DNA of 64,000 nt from Microbacterium testaceum (GCF_029761935.1 NZ_CP121699.1:1426001-1490000), one strand, 5' to 3'; positions 39,677 through 50,942 are shown, numbered from the stretch's first letter. Notes: a model not told the origin generated them from the letters alone. Numbers and translations are program-made.

Positions 39677-40534
39677 TCAGGCGCGGCGGCGAGCGCCCGA
39701 CACGAGCTCGCGCACTGTGGCGAGCAGCCCTCGGGGCGAAGACCCTGCGCTCGTCGAAGGGTCCGGCGTCAGCGCACGCCCGGGGGCTTCCGCAGCCTCA
39801 GTCACCGCGCCCGGCGCCGACGCACGACCGGGGGCTTCGACGGGCTCAGCCACCTCACGACCGGCGCGCGCCGCGGCCCACCGCTCCCACACCACCGTCG
39901 CCAGGCGCGGGTCGGCACCGATCGGGGCGGTGGTCAGGTCGGCATCCGCCTTCTCGATCACGCGCGAGAAGTGCCCCGGAGCGAGCACGTAGCTCGCGGC
40001 GACCGTGCGGCGACCGTCCGCGCGTGCCGTCGCCACGGCATCCGGAATGCGGGGATCGGACGCCGCGGCGTAGGCCGTGACGACGGGACCGGTGACCCCG
40101 GCATCGGCCATCAGCTCCGCCATGCGTTCGACGTCGACCACGGCGCCCGGGCGGGTGGACCCGGCCGCGGCGAGCACGACGGTGTCGTCGGGACCGGCTC
40201 CGGCGGCGCGCACGCGATCGGCGAGGATCTCGGCCAGCACCGGGTGAGGTCCGAGTGCGGAGGCGACGGGCAGTCCGTCGGCGGCCTCCACCAGGTCGAC
40301 CTCGGTGTGGTAGCCGGTCGAGAGCAGCAGCGGCACGATGACGATGTCGTCGGTGCGTTCGCGGGCTGCGGCGACCACGTCGGTGACGTACGGACCGTGC
40401 ACGTCGACGTAGGCCTCGTGCACCTCGACGTCGGCGGGAGCTGTCGCGCGCAGCACCTCGAGCAGCTCGCGCACGACGACGCGGCCCTCTTCGAACCTCG
40501 TGCCGTGGGCGCAGGCGATCAGTACGGCGGTCAT
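39677..40534 (-). CDS. Sirohydrochlorin chelatase (CbiX/SirB type)
   Basis: 285 residues. Two CbiX half-domains span residues 1 to about 225. ACAHGTRFEEG contains the metal-binding His and VPLLLSTGYHTEVDL the second. The last ~55 residues are a low-complexity tail in which APGRA occurs twice (VEAPGRASAPGA, AEAPGRALTPDP). At DNA level the tail resembles interspersed CTTCGACGGGCTCAG-type repeats. The enzyme would insert Fe(II) into sirohydrochlorin as the last step of siroheme synthesis. It is the 3'-most gene of the nirB operon, overlapping hemD by 4 bp. Confidence 0.85.
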   Translation of the reverse strand: MTAVLIACAHGTRFEEGRVVVRELLEVLRATAPADVEVHEAYVDVHGPYVTDVVAAARERTDDIVIVPLLLSTGYHTEVDLVEAADGLPVASALGPHPVLAEILADRVRAAGAGPDDTVVLAAAGSTRPGAVVDVERMAELMADAGVTGPVVTAYAAASDPRIPDAVATARADGRRTVAASYVLAPGHFSRVIEKADADLTTAPIGADPRLATVVWERWAAARAGREVAEPVEAPGRASAPGAVTEAAEAPGRALTPDPSTSAGSSPRGLLATVRELVSGARRRA

Positions 40535-41670
40535 GCGTCCTCCTCATCGATCACGTCGAGCCGGTATCCGCGCTTGTAGACGGTACGGATCAGGTCGACC
40601 CCGCCGAGCGCCTCGCGCGTGCGGGCCACCGCCACCTCGACAGCGTGGCCACTGGCCTCCGCGCTCGACAGAGCGGCGATCAGGTCGGCGCGAGAGACGA
40701 CCGCCCCGGGGTTCTTGGCGAGCGCCCGCAGGATCTCGACTCCGGTACGCGGCAGGGGCGTGAAATCCCCGTCGAGCACGATCCCCGATGAGCGGATGCC
40801 GAGGCGCCCGACCGTCGTGGGAATGAGCGCCGCGTCCGCCCCGCCGTAGTGCGTCACGACCGCGCGCACGAGCGCGCCGAGTCGCCCGCGGTCGGGGATG
40901 AGCGGGGTGATGCCCACCTCGAGGAGGGGACCCGCGGTGATGGGCCCGACAGCGGCGACGAGCGCGTGCCCGCGGGCCGCTCGCGAGGCCACTCCGTCGA
41001 GCGCGTCGGCTCGCTCTGCGGCGAGGATCCACTCGCGCGCGGCGGGGGCCGAGGTGAACAGCACCGCGTCGATCTCCCCGCGCGCCACCTGCTGGGTCGA
41101 CGCGGCGACGACCTCGGGGTCGGGCGGCGGACCCCAGCGGTAGATCGTGAGGCTGGTCACGCGCGCGCCGGCCGCCTCGAACGCCTCGTCGAGACCGTCG
41201 GCGCCGGAGCCGTGGTGCTGGACCGCGACGTGAAGTCCCTCGATGCCCTCGGCCACGAGGAAGTCGCGCAGCTCGGCGGCCGTCTCGCTCTCGGCGACCC
41301 AGTCGGCCTCGAACCCGGCCTGCTGGATCGCCCCGCGCGCCTTGGGACCGCGCGCGACGATCCGTGCACCGTCGAGCACGGGCGCCAGAGCGTCGTGCAG
41401 GCCCGCTTCGTCGGCGGTCTCCATCCACGCGCGGAACCCCACGCCGGTGGTGGCCACGACGACGTCGGGCGGATCGTCGACCAGCGACCGCGTCTGCGCG
41501 ATCAGCTCGTCGTCGTCGACGTGCGGGACGATCGTGAGCGCCGGAGCCACGCGCACGCGCGCTCCATGCCGCTCGAGCGCGGCCGACAGTTCCCCCGACC
41601 GTCGGTCGACGGGAAGCAGCACGGTGCACCCCTGGAGCACCGTGCTGATCGTCCGCGCGGGTGTGGTCAC
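40531..41670 (-). CDS. hemD: Uroporphyrinogen-III synthase fused to an OmpR-type winged helix
   Basis: 379 residues. Residues 1 to about 270 are a HemD domain (TVLLPVDRRSGELSAALERH at the start; VVVATTGVGFRAW; VLFTSAPAAREWI). Residues about 285-375 are a Trans_reg_C winged helix (FTPLPRTGVEILRALAKNPG, VARTREALGG, IRTVYKRGYRLD). This HemD-wHTH fusion occurs in actinobacterial nitrite/siroheme operons and could act as both enzyme and regulator. GTG start overlaps the upstream cobA-like stop. DNA binding is inferred. Confidence 0.87.
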   Translation of the reverse strand: MTTPARTISTVLQGCTVLLPVDRRSGELSAALERHGARVRVAPALTIVPHVDDDELIAQTRSLVDDPPDVVVATTGVGFRAWMETADEAGLHDALAPVLDGARIVARGPKARGAIQQAGFEADWVAESETAAELRDFLVAEGIEGLHVAVQHHGSGADGLDEAFEAAGARVTSLTIYRWGPPPDPEVVAASTQQVARGEIDAVLFTSAPAAREWILAAERADALDGVASRAARGHALVAAVGPITAGPLLEVGITPLIPDRGRLGALVRAVVTHYGGADAALIPTTVGRLGIRSSGIVLDGDFTPLPRTGVEILRALAKNPGAVVSRADLIAALSSAEASGHAVEVAVARTREALGGVDLIRTVYKRGYRLDVIDEEDA

Positions 41671-42944
41671 CCGATGCCCTCGCTCCGGGCGACCGCGACC
41701 GCGCCCGATGCCGCGGGCGCCTGAGCCGCCGCGGGCGCCGCGACCGGCAGCAGCAGGTCGGCCCGAGCGACCTCACCGAACACCAGCACCGCGGGGTTCG
41801 CGAGGCGGTGGGTCTCGGCATCCGCCATCGCCGTCCCGAGCGTGGTGCGGATCGTACGCTGAGCGGGCGTGTGGCCGTTCTCGACGAAGGCGACGGGGCG
41901 TGACTCAGGAGCACCGACGGCGCGGGCCGCGGCGACGAAGCGCGGCAGGGCGCTGACACCCATCAGCGCGACGACCGTGGCACTGTCGTCGCGCAGGGCG
42001 GCGAGGGTCGCTTCGCTCGGGGTGTCCTGACCGTTCACGACATGCAGGGTACCGGCGGCGCCCCGGTGCGTCACGGGAATGCCCGCGGATGAGGGAACGG
42101 CGATCGCGCTCGAGATACCGGGCACGACCTCGACCGCGATGCCGGCCTCGCGGCACGCGATGACCTCTTCGCCGCCGCGGCCGTAGACGAACGGGTCGCC
42201 GCCCTTGAGTCGGACGACGCGCAGCCCGCGAGCCGCGCGGTCGACGAGGATCGCGTTGATCTCGTGCTGCGGCACCGGGTGGTGCTGCGGCCGCTTGCCC
42301 ACGTCGATCAGCTCGACGTCGTCGCCGAGTTCGGCGAGCACGCCGGTGGGTCCGAGCCGGTCGTGCACGACGACGTCGGCCTCGGCCAGCAGCGCGCGGG
42401 CGCGCACCGTCAGCAGGTCGACCGGGCCGGGACCGCCGCCGACGAGCGCCACGCTCCCCACGAGCGGGCGACGTCGGCGGCGGAGCGGAAGGGCGCCTTC
42501 GGCGAGGCGCTGGGCGATGGCGTCGCGCACGGCGACGCTGCGGCGGGGGTCGGCTCCCGCGGCGGAGACGACGCCGACCATGACGTCGCCGCTCGTGGTC
42601 TCGGCGGCGAGGCGCGCGGTGCCCTTGCCGCCGTGGCCCGCGTTGACGCACCACACGCGGCGCGCTTCGGCTGCGGCGACGACGGCGGCGTCGACGGATG
42701 CCGCGCCCGTGGCCGTGTGGCAGAACCAGGCGTCGTCGAGGTCGGTGTCGGCGAATCCCCTGGCGTGCCACTCGATGTCACCCGCGGCGGCGAGCGCGGC
42801 GAGACCCGGCGTCGTCACGGGTGCGACCACCCGCACCCGGGCGCCGGCGGCGCGCAGCCGAGCGATGCGCTTCTCGGCGACGGAGCCGCCGCCCACGCAC
42901 ACGACGAGCTTGTCGGTGAGATCGAGTCCTGCGAGAGCGATCAT
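41667..42944 (-). CDS. cysG: Siroheme synthase: precorrin-2 dehydrogenase fused to uroporphyrinogen-III C-methyltransferase
   Basis: 425 residues. The N-terminal ~150 form the SirC/Met8 dehydrogenase with LVVCVGGGSVAEKRIARLRA (NAD site). The C-terminal SUMT domain has VALVGGGPGPVDLLTVRARA, VRLKGGDPFVYGRGGEE and VPGISSAIAVPSSAGIPVTH. Together they make sirohydrochlorin from uroporphyrinogen III. The Met8-type chelatase function is probably left to the CbiX-like gene. The C-terminus is Ala-rich and poorly conserved. It overlaps neighbours by 4 bp on each side. Confidence 0.93.
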   Translation of the reverse strand: MIALAGLDLTDKLVVCVGGGSVAEKRIARLRAAGARVRVVAPVTTPGLAALAAAGDIEWHARGFADTDLDDAWFCHTATGAASVDAAVVAAAEARRVWCVNAGHGGKGTARLAAETTSGDVMVGVVSAAGADPRRSVAVRDAIAQRLAEGALPLRRRRRPLVGSVALVGGGPGPVDLLTVRARALLAEADVVVHDRLGPTGVLAELGDDVELIDVGKRPQHHPVPQHEINAILVDRAARGLRVVRLKGGDPFVYGRGGEEVIACREAGIAVEVVPGISSAIAVPSSAGIPVTHRGAAGTLHVVNGQDTPSEATLAALRDDSATVVALMGVSALPRFVAAARAVGAPESRPVAFVENGHTPAQRTIRTTLGTAMADAETHRLANPAVLVFGEVARADLLLPVAAPAAAQAPAASGAVAVARSEGIG

Positions 42945-43429
42945 CGGGCGTCTCCTTCTGCGGGTGCGGCGTGCGCGGGGTCGGCGTGCGCGCTGCCCGC
43001 CGGCACCGAGCCGGTCACGAGCTTCACGAACACGTCGCCGTCGGCGACCGCGACGGGGTGCACGGTCACGGTCAGCGACTCTTTGCCCTGCGTGTCGAGG
43101 CAGGCTCCCGTGCGCAGGTCGAACACCTGCTTGTACATGGGCGAGGCGACGGTGGGCACTCCCCCGCGATCGCCGACGATCCCGCGCGAGAGCACGGCCG
43201 CCCCGCTGAACGGGTCGATCTGGTCGGTCGCGAAGATGCGGCCGTCGAACGTGCGGAACAGCGCGATCTGCCCACCGCCGAGCAGGGCCGCTGCCCCGCG
43301 CTCCACGAGCAGGTCGTCGACGCGGCAGACGCGGATCCAGCCCTGTGCCGCCGGCCCGTCGGGAGCGCCGGCCGAACCCGACGTCATGGCCGGCTTTCCG
43401 GCATCCGGAGTCGCCTGCATCAGGGTCAT
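42941..43429 (-). CDS. nirD: Assimilatory nitrite reductase small subunit
   Basis: 162 residues. A Rieske-like NirD domain (about 30-140) contains WIRVCRVDDLLVERGAAALL, IALFRTFDGRIFATDQIDPF and VASPMYKQVFDLRTG. As in other NirD proteins the Cys/His cluster ligands of true Rieske proteins are absent. The flanking 28 N-terminal and 25 C-terminal residues are Ala/Pro-rich linkers. It assembles with NirB to reduce nitrite to ammonium with NAD(P)H. It overlaps nirB and cysG by 4 bp each. Confidence 0.92.
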   Translation of the reverse strand: MTLMQATPDAGKPAMTSGSAGAPDGPAAQGWIRVCRVDDLLVERGAAALLGGGQIALFRTFDGRIFATDQIDPFSGAAVLSRGIVGDRGGVPTVASPMYKQVFDLRTGACLDTQGKESLTVTVHPVAVADGDVFVKLVTGSVPAGSAHADPAHAAPAEGDAR

Positions 43430-46005
43430 GACCGCACCGCCAGCGTCGTTCCGCCGATGAGCACCGCGCCCGACGCGCGCTCCTCTGCCGTGGCGGGTCG
43501 GGCCTGGCCGCGCTCAGCGACGTAGGCGAGCGAGGGGTCGGCGACCTCGGGCGCGTTCACGAAGCTCTGGAAGCGCTTGAGCTTCTCGGGGTCGGCGAGG
43601 GTCGCGGCCCACTCGTCTTCGTAGGCGTCGATATGGGATGCCATGGCCCGGTCGAGATCGTCGGCGATGCCGAGCGTGTCGTCGAACACGACGCCCTTCA
43701 GCGCCTCGAGGCCGCCCTCGTACTCCTCGACCCAGGGGGCGGTGCGCTGCAGCCGGTCAGCGGTGCGGATGTAGAACATGAGGAACCGGTCGATCGCCCG
43801 CAGCAACCCCTCGTCGTCGAGGCCCTCGGCGAACAGCACCGCGTGGCGCGGGGTGAAGCCGCCGTTGCCGCCGACGTAGAGGTTCCACCCGGCCTCGGTC
43901 GCGATCACCCCGATGTCCTTGCCGCGGGCCTCGGCGCACTCGCGCGCGCAGCCCGAGACGCCGAACTTGAGCTTGTGCGGCGAGCGCAGGCCCCGGTAGC
44001 GCAGCTCGAGCTGCACCGCCATGCCGACCGAGTCCTGCACGCCGTAGCGGCACCAGGTCGAGCCGACGCACGACTTCACGGTGCGCAGCGACTTGCCGTA
44101 GGCGTGTCCGGATTCGAAGCCGGCGTCGACGAGGCGCTTCCAGATGTCGGGCAGCTGGTCGAGGCGGGCACCGAACAGGTCGATCCGCTGTCCGCCGGTG
44201 ATCTTCGTGTACAGCCCGAAGTCGCGCGCGACCTCGCCGATCACCACCAGCCCCTCGGGCGTGATCTCACCGCCGGGAATGCGCGGGACGACGCTGTAGC
44301 TGCCGTCGCGCTGGATGTTGGCCATGACGTGGTCGTTGGTGTCCTGCATCGTCGCGAGCTCGCCGTCGAGCACGTGCCCCGAGTAGAGGCTGGCGAGGAT
44401 GCTCGCGAGGGCCGGCTTGCAGATGTCGCAACCGCGGCCGGTGCCGAAGCGCTCGACGATCGAGGTGAAGGTGCGCAGCCCCGAGACCCGGACGGCGTCG
44501 AACAGCTGCGCCCGGGTGAACGAGAAGTGCTCGCACAGTCCGTTCGATACTTCTTTTCCGGATGCCGCCAGCTCGGTCGCCACGAGCTTCTTCACGAGCG
44601 TGAAGCACGAGCCGCACGCGGCCCCGGCCCTGGTGCAGGCCTTGACCTCGGCGGCATCCGCGCACTGGTGTTCGGTGACGGCCTCGCGCACGGTTCCGGC
44701 GGTGACGCCGTTGCACGAGCAGACGATCGCGTCGGCGGGCAGGTCGCCTTGCGGGGCGGGGGCGAGGTCGGAGGGCATGAGGTAGGCCGCAGGGTCGCCG
44801 CCGAGGGCACGGCCGACGAGCGGACGCAGCGAGGTGTACGCCGAGGCGTCGCCGACCAGGATGCCGCCGAGAAGCGTCTGCGCGTCGTCGCTCAGCACGA
44901 GCTTCTTGTAGACGCCCGACACCGGGTCGGCGTAGGTGACGTCGAGCGCGTTCGGCGTCTCGGCGAACGCGTCGCCGAAGCTCGCGACCTCGACGCCCGA
45001 GAGCTTGAGCTTGGCCGAGGTGTCGAAACCGGGGAAGGCCGCCTCGCCGCCGAGCAGGCGGGTCGCGGCGACCTCAGCCATCGCGTAGCCGGGGGCAACG
45101 AGGCCGATGCACTGTCCGTCGAAGCTCGCGACCTCACCGATCGCCATGATCGTGGGGTCCGAGGTGTCGCAGCCCTCGTCGATCACGACGCCGCCGCGGG
45201 CGTCGACCCGCAGCTCGGCGGCACGGGCGAGCTCATCGCGGGGCCGGACGCCGACCGTGAAGACCACGATGTCGACGGCCTCCCACGTGCCGTCGCGCAG
45301 CTCGAGGCCGCACACGGCGCCGGTCTTGTCGGCATCCACCCGGGTCGTCACCGAGCTCGTGCGCACCTCGATGCCCCGCGCTTCGATGAGCCGCTGCAGG
45401 GTGCGCGCCCCGCCCAGGTCGAGCTGGGCCGACATCAGACGCTCGTTCGACTGCAGCACGAACGGCGAGACGCCCTCGGCCTGCAGGGCTCCCGCGGCTT
45501 CGAGTCCGAGCAGACCGCCGCCGACGACCGCTCCGCGCAGGGGGCGGCCGAGCTGGGCCGAGCGCTTCGCGACCCAGGCGCGCATGCCGGCGACGTCGTC
45601 GAGCGTGCGGTAGACGAAACACCCCTGGTGGTCGAACCCGTCGAGGGCCAGACGAGCGGCGAACGAGCCGGTCGCCAGCACGAGGCGGTCGTACGCGTGG
45701 GTCGAGCCCCCCGCCGTGGTGACGGTGCGCGCCGCGCGGTCGATCTTCGTGACGCGGGCGTCGGTCTTCACCCGCACCCGCTCGTGGGCGAGTACCGCGG
45801 GATCGAGGGCGAGGTCGTCGGGGGTCCTGCCGCTGAAGATGCCGGTCAGGCCCACGCGGTCGTACGGCCCGCGGGCCTCGTCGCCCAGCACCGTGACCGA
45901 CCAGCGGCCCTCGGTGTCGCGGCTCGTGAGGCTCTCGACGAAGCGGTGGGCCACCATTCCCGCACCCACGACCACGACGGATCCGGATGGAGCGGGGTGG
46001 AGCAT
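43426..46005 (-). CDS. nirB: Assimilatory nitrite reductase large subunit
   Basis: 859 residues from ATG 46005. An FAD/NAD(P) module opens with SVVVVGAGMVAHRF, followed by a BFD-like [2Fe-2S] domain (IVCSCNGVTAGTV, CTRAGAACGSC). The siroheme/[4Fe-4S] part has cysteines in SCVGSTWCRYG and GCARECAE (about 644-686). It reduces nitrite to ammonium. An in-frame ATG at 46083 would add 26 residues, but they have poor third-position GC, and a TACGGT box ends 6 nt before 46005, so the shorter form is preferred. First gene of the siroheme operon; no nitrate reductase or transporter is adjacent. Confidence 0.94.
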   Translation of the reverse strand: MLHPAPSGSVVVVGAGMVAHRFVESLTSRDTEGRWSVTVLGDEARGPYDRVGLTGIFSGRTPDDLALDPAVLAHERVRVKTDARVTKIDRAARTVTTAGGSTHAYDRLVLATGSFAARLALDGFDHQGCFVYRTLDDVAGMRAWVAKRSAQLGRPLRGAVVGGGLLGLEAAGALQAEGVSPFVLQSNERLMSAQLDLGGARTLQRLIEARGIEVRTSSVTTRVDADKTGAVCGLELRDGTWEAVDIVVFTVGVRPRDELARAAELRVDARGGVVIDEGCDTSDPTIMAIGEVASFDGQCIGLVAPGYAMAEVAATRLLGGEAAFPGFDTSAKLKLSGVEVASFGDAFAETPNALDVTYADPVSGVYKKLVLSDDAQTLLGGILVGDASAYTSLRPLVGRALGGDPAAYLMPSDLAPAPQGDLPADAIVCSCNGVTAGTVREAVTEHQCADAAEVKACTRAGAACGSCFTLVKKLVATELAASGKEVSNGLCEHFSFTRAQLFDAVRVSGLRTFTSIVERFGTGRGCDICKPALASILASLYSGHVLDGELATMQDTNDHVMANIQRDGSYSVVPRIPGGEITPEGLVVIGEVARDFGLYTKITGGQRIDLFGARLDQLPDIWKRLVDAGFESGHAYGKSLRTVKSCVGSTWCRYGVQDSVGMAVQLELRYRGLRSPHKLKFGVSGCARECAEARGKDIGVIATEAGWNLYVGGNGGFTPRHAVLFAEGLDDEGLLRAIDRFLMFYIRTADRLQRTAPWVEEYEGGLEALKGVVFDDTLGIADDLDRAMASHIDAYEDEWAATLADPEKLKRFQSFVNAPEVADPSLAYVAERGQARPATAEERASGAVLIGGTTLAVRS

Positions 46006-46011
46006 GCCGTC

Positions 46012-46017
46012 ACCGTA
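46012..46017 (-). promoter_or_regulatory. -10 box TACGGT (minus strand), leaderless promoter of nirB
   Basis: On the minus strand TACGGT ends 6 nt before the preferred nirB ATG. A second box, TAGCGT, ends 6 nt before the alternative ATG at 46083. Confidence 0.45.
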
Positions 46018-46242
46018 CGCGGCGGACTTTGCCGACGCGTCAGCGGCGTGTTTCGTTCCGATTGCGGGGTTCGAGCGGGCCATGCCCCGACGCTAGGCAG
46101 CCGAGGTTTCCCCCGCCCTCGCGCCCGCGTTACCCCCGGCGAACGTTTCTCTCACGCGGCCGAGGGCTCGGTGTGAGGTTTGGATCCCGGCATCCCGACC
46201 TCTGCTCCACGTTGCGCGTCGGCCCACGCCGTCGTGTGCCAA

Positions 46243-46277
46243 GACACCCGGACGAGTGCTCGATCCGTCCGGGTGTC
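46243..46277. terminator. Perfect 12-bp hairpin between nirB and the deazaflavin-dependent reductase gene
   Basis: GACACCCGGACG (46243-46254) pairs with CGTCCGGGTGTC (46266-46277) across an 11-nt loop, 34 bp beyond the minus-strand gene ending at 46312. No U run follows. The rest of the 306-bp gap 46006-46311 is the nirB promoter region with no gene. Confidence 0.6.
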
Positions 46278-46311
46278 GTGGACACTCACGCGGATGAGCG
46301 ACCGAGAGGAC

Positions 46312-46749
46312 TTACTCGACCGGCTCCAGCACGAACAGCTCGATGCGGCGGTCGGTCTTCTTCTGGTACTCGTCGTAGTCGGGCCAGACCTCGGTCGCGT
46401 AGCCCCACCACTCCTCGCGCTCGGCACCCTCGGCCTGGTGCGCGTCGTACTCCTTCTTCACGTCGCCGTCCTGCAGGGCGACGCGGGGGTTCTTGACGAG
46501 GTTGTAGAACCAGGCGGGGTGCTCAGGGGCGCCGCCCTTGGATGCCACAACCGCGTACTTTCCGTCGTGCTCGACGCGCATCAGCGCGGTCTTGCGCAGG
46601 CCGCCCGTTTTGGCACCGACGGTGGTGAGGACGATGATGGGTACGCCCCGCATGTCGGCGGACTCTTTGCCCCCCGTGGCTTCGAAGGTCTCCGCCTGCT
46701 GGCGGGCCCATTCGCTGGTGCTGGGTAGATACTCTCCTGAGAGTGACAT
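46312..46749 (-). CDS. Nitroreductase-family deazaflavin (F420)-dependent oxidoreductase
   Basis: 145 residues of the Ddn/FDOR-A family. [20 protein letters not shown] is the characteristic phosphate-binding region for F420, followed by [20 protein letters not shown] and [10 protein letters not shown]. Such proteins reduce quinones, nitro compounds or other substrates with reduced F420. The organism must therefore make or import F420, but no cofactor gene lies in this window. A TATCGT -10 box lies 7 nt before the ATG, pointing to leaderless expression. Confidence 0.9.
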   Translation of the reverse strand: MSLSGEYLPSTSEWARQQAETFEATGGKESADMRGVPIIVLTTVGAKTGGLRKTALMRVEHDGKYAVVASKGGAPEHPAWFYNLVKNPRVALQDGDVKKEYDAHQAEGAEREEWWGYATEVWPDYDEYQKKTDRRIELFVLEPVE

Positions 46750-46756
46750 AGCTCAC

Positions 46757-46762
46757 ACGATA
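46757..46762 (-). promoter_or_regulatory. -10 box TATCGT (minus strand), leaderless promoter
   Basis: On the minus strand TATCGT ends 7 nt before the ATG at 46749. Confidence 0.5.
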
Positions 46763-46815
46763 CGTCGGCGTCTTCCCCTCCGGTCTAGTCCCTCCCCCTT
46801 TTTTCTGGAGCCTTC

Positions 46816-48267
46816 ATGAGCGCTTCCGCTCCCGAGACCACGGCCGTCCCCGAACCGAAGAACGCCTTCGACAGGTTCTTCGAGATCACCGCCCGCGGTT
46901 CGACCGTCGGCGGAGAGATCCGCGGCGGCGTCGTCACCTTCGTCACGATGGCGTACATCGTCATCCTGAACCCGATCATCCTGTCGGGCACCCCCGACGT
47001 CGCGGGCAACGCGCTCGGCTTCTCGCAGGTCGCCGCGGTCACCGCACTCACCGCGGGCGTCATGACGATGCTCTTCGGACTGGTCACGCGCCTGCCGTTC
47101 GCGTTCGCCGCGGGTCTCGGCATCAACTCGTTCCTCGCGGTCGGCATCGTGGGTCAGGTCACCTGGCCCGAGGCGATGGGCCTCGTGGTCATCAACGGCC
47201 TCATCATCGTGCTGCTCGCCGTCACCGGCCTGCGCCGCATGATCTTCGAGGCCGTGCCCCTCGCGCTCAAGACGGCGATCACCGTCGGCATCGGCCTGTT
47301 CATTGCGTTCATCGGCTTCGTCGACAGCGGCCTGGTCACCTCGACCGGCCTCAGCTCTCCCCCGGTCGGTCTCGGCGTCGGCGGCTCGATCACCACGATC
47401 CCCACCGCCCTGTTCGTGCTGACCCTCGTCATCACCGCCGTGCTCCTCGTCCGCAAGGTGAAAGCCGCCCTGCTGATCGGTCTGCTCTCGGGCACCGTCA
47501 TCGCCGTGATCGTCCAGGCCGTCACCGGTCTCGGGGCCAAGGCCGACGGCAACCCCGGCGGTTGGGGCCTGAGCGTCCCGACCCTCCCCGCGCAGTGGGT
47601 GAGCCTCCCCGACCTGTCGCTCGTCGGTCAGGTCGACCTGGTCGGATCCTTCGGGCGCATCGGCGTGCTCGCCGCGCTCATGCTCGTCTTCACGCTCGTG
47701 TTCACGAACTTCTTCGACGCCATGGGCACGATGACCGGCCTCTCGCGCGAGGCGGGCCTCGCCGCTCCCGACGGCACCTTCCCGCGCCTGCGTTCGGCGC
47801 TGGTGATCGAGGGCATCGGCGCCGTCGCGGGTGGAGCGACGTCGTCGTCGTCGAACACCGTGTTCATCGAGTCGGGCTCCGGCATCGGCGAGGGTGCCCG
47901 CACGGGTCTCGCGAACGTCGTCACCGGCGGCCTGTTCCTCCTCGCGATGTTCTTCACACCGCTGACGAGCATCGTCCCCACCGAGATCGCCGCCGCGGCC
48001 CTCGTGATCGTCGGGGCGCTGATGATGGCGCAGATCCGCCACGTCGACCTGAGCGACATGTCGGTGCTGATCCCGGTGTTCCTCACCGTCACCGTGATGC
48101 CCCTCACCTACTCGATCGCCAACGGCATCGGCGCGGGCTTCGTCAGCTGGGTGCTGATTCAGGCGCTGTCGGGTCGCGCGCGCCGCATCAGCCCGCTGCT
48201 GTGGATCGTCGCCGCCGGCTTCGTGGTCTTCTTCGCCCGCGGTCCGGTCGAGGCCCTGCTCGGCTGA
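46816..48267 (+). CDS. NCS2-family purine permease (AzgA/GhxP type)
   Basis: 483 residues, about 13-14 membrane segments. GGVVTFVTMAYIVILNPIIL, PFAFAAGLGINSFLAVGIVG, DAMGTMTGLSREAGL and the serine-rich GATSSSSNTVFIESGSGIGE are hallmarks of the AzgA-like branch that imports adenine, guanine or hypoxanthine with protons. GGAG precedes the ATG. A strong terminator follows. Substrate class is well supported; the exact base is not. Confidence 0.92.
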   Translation: MSASAPETTAVPEPKNAFDRFFEITARGSTVGGEIRGGVVTFVTMAYIVILNPIILSGTPDVAGNALGFSQVAAVTALTAGVMTMLFGLVTRLPFAFAAGLGINSFLAVGIVGQVTWPEAMGLVVINGLIIVLLAVTGLRRMIFEAVPLALKTAITVGIGLFIAFIGFVDSGLVTSTGLSSPPVGLGVGGSITTIPTALFVLTLVITAVLLVRKVKAALLIGLLSGTVIAVIVQAVTGLGAKADGNPGGWGLSVPTLPAQWVSLPDLSLVGQVDLVGSFGRIGVLAALMLVFTLVFTNFFDAMGTMTGLSREAGLAAPDGTFPRLRSALVIEGIGAVAGGATSSSSNTVFIESGSGIGEGARTGLANVVTGGLFLLAMFFTPLTSIVPTEIAAAALVIVGALMMAQIRHVDLSDMSVLIPVFLTVTVMPLTYSIANGIGAGFVSWVLIQALSGRARRISPLLWIVAAGFVVFFARGPVEALLG

Positions 48268-48282
48268 GCCCGGTGCTCTGAA

Positions 48283-48317
48283 GGGGCTCGGATGCCACGG
48301 CATCCGGGCCCCTTTTT
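48283..48317 (+). terminator. Rho-independent terminator of the purine permease gene
   Basis: GGGGCTCGGATGCC pairs with GGCATCCGGGCCCC around a 2-nt AC loop (one G-T pair), followed by TTTTTG. Confidence 0.92.
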
Positions 48318-48575
48318 GATCGCCGCCGCGGGCCGGGTGCGCGTCGCGGCCCCACGTGTCGCCGCCCCGTGCCCAGCCGTCGTCGCGCGCCTGGCCGCCG
48401 TCGCGCGCCGCGCGGCGGAGCGACCGACCCGTAGCCCGAAGACGCACCCGTTCGCCGAGACCGCACCCGTTTGCCGCCCATCCGATACGTCCTCGTCGAA
48501 TCAGTGCGTCCTCGCGCGGCCCACCCCGCCGCCCGACGCCCCGCCGCCCAGCCCGCGCCCTCCGCACACGAGAAA
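48318..48575. other. GC-rich spacer between two terminators
   Basis: No convincing gene. Two short direct repeats, CGCACCCGTTCGCCGAG (near 48443) and CGCACCCGTTTGCCG (near 48463), recall the start of the TTTGCC palindrome family but lack inverted partners. Confidence 0.4.
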
Positions 48576-48603
48576 GGGCCCGGATGCCATGGCATCCGGG
48601 CCC
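48576..48603 (-). terminator. Hairpin terminator of sucCD
   Basis: GGGCCCGGATGCC AT GGCATCCGGGCCC is a perfect 13-bp stem, and on the minus strand TTTCTCG follows. It lies 15 bp beyond the sucD stop. Confidence 0.9.
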
Positions 48604-48618
48604 CGCGGAGAGTGCTGC

Positions 48619-50702
<2,084 letters not shown>

Positions 50703-50747
50703 GGACAATCCTTCGCTGGGCGATCGGTGGTGGGAGGAGGCGAACTC

Positions 50748-50763
50748 TCTCGATATCAAGAGA
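50748..50763. promoter_or_regulatory. Near-palindrome shared by sucCD and icd
   Basis: TCTCGATATCAAGAGA is the exact reverse complement of the 16-mer at 25660-25675. It lies about 46 bp before the sucC GTG, where a bound protein would overlap the promoter. Confidence 0.75.
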
Positions 50764-50942
50764 TCTTCGCCAGTCGACAACCCTACTAGACGGGGCTGGA
50801 GACCCCCGACCCTTGCCCCTTCGATGGGAGGGGCACAGAGCACAGAACATGCCGCGGCGCCAGTGCCCCCTCCCGCTGGATGAGCGCCGATATACCTCGA
50901 GAGCATCGGTTGCCCCGCAGCACCCTCCGAGATCGAGAAATC

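Noticed and set aside
46006..46083. 26-residue N-terminal extension of NirB from ATG 46083
   Set aside because: Several A/T-ending codons unlike the rest of the gene, and NirB proteins normally start close to the FAD-binding strand. A -10 box does precede it, so it is not fully excluded.
46081..46165. Possible GlnR box upstream of nirB (GTAAC and GAAAC words)
   Set aside because: Half-sites are present but spacing (about 12 and 18 bp) does not match the GTnAC-n6-GaAAC arrangement.
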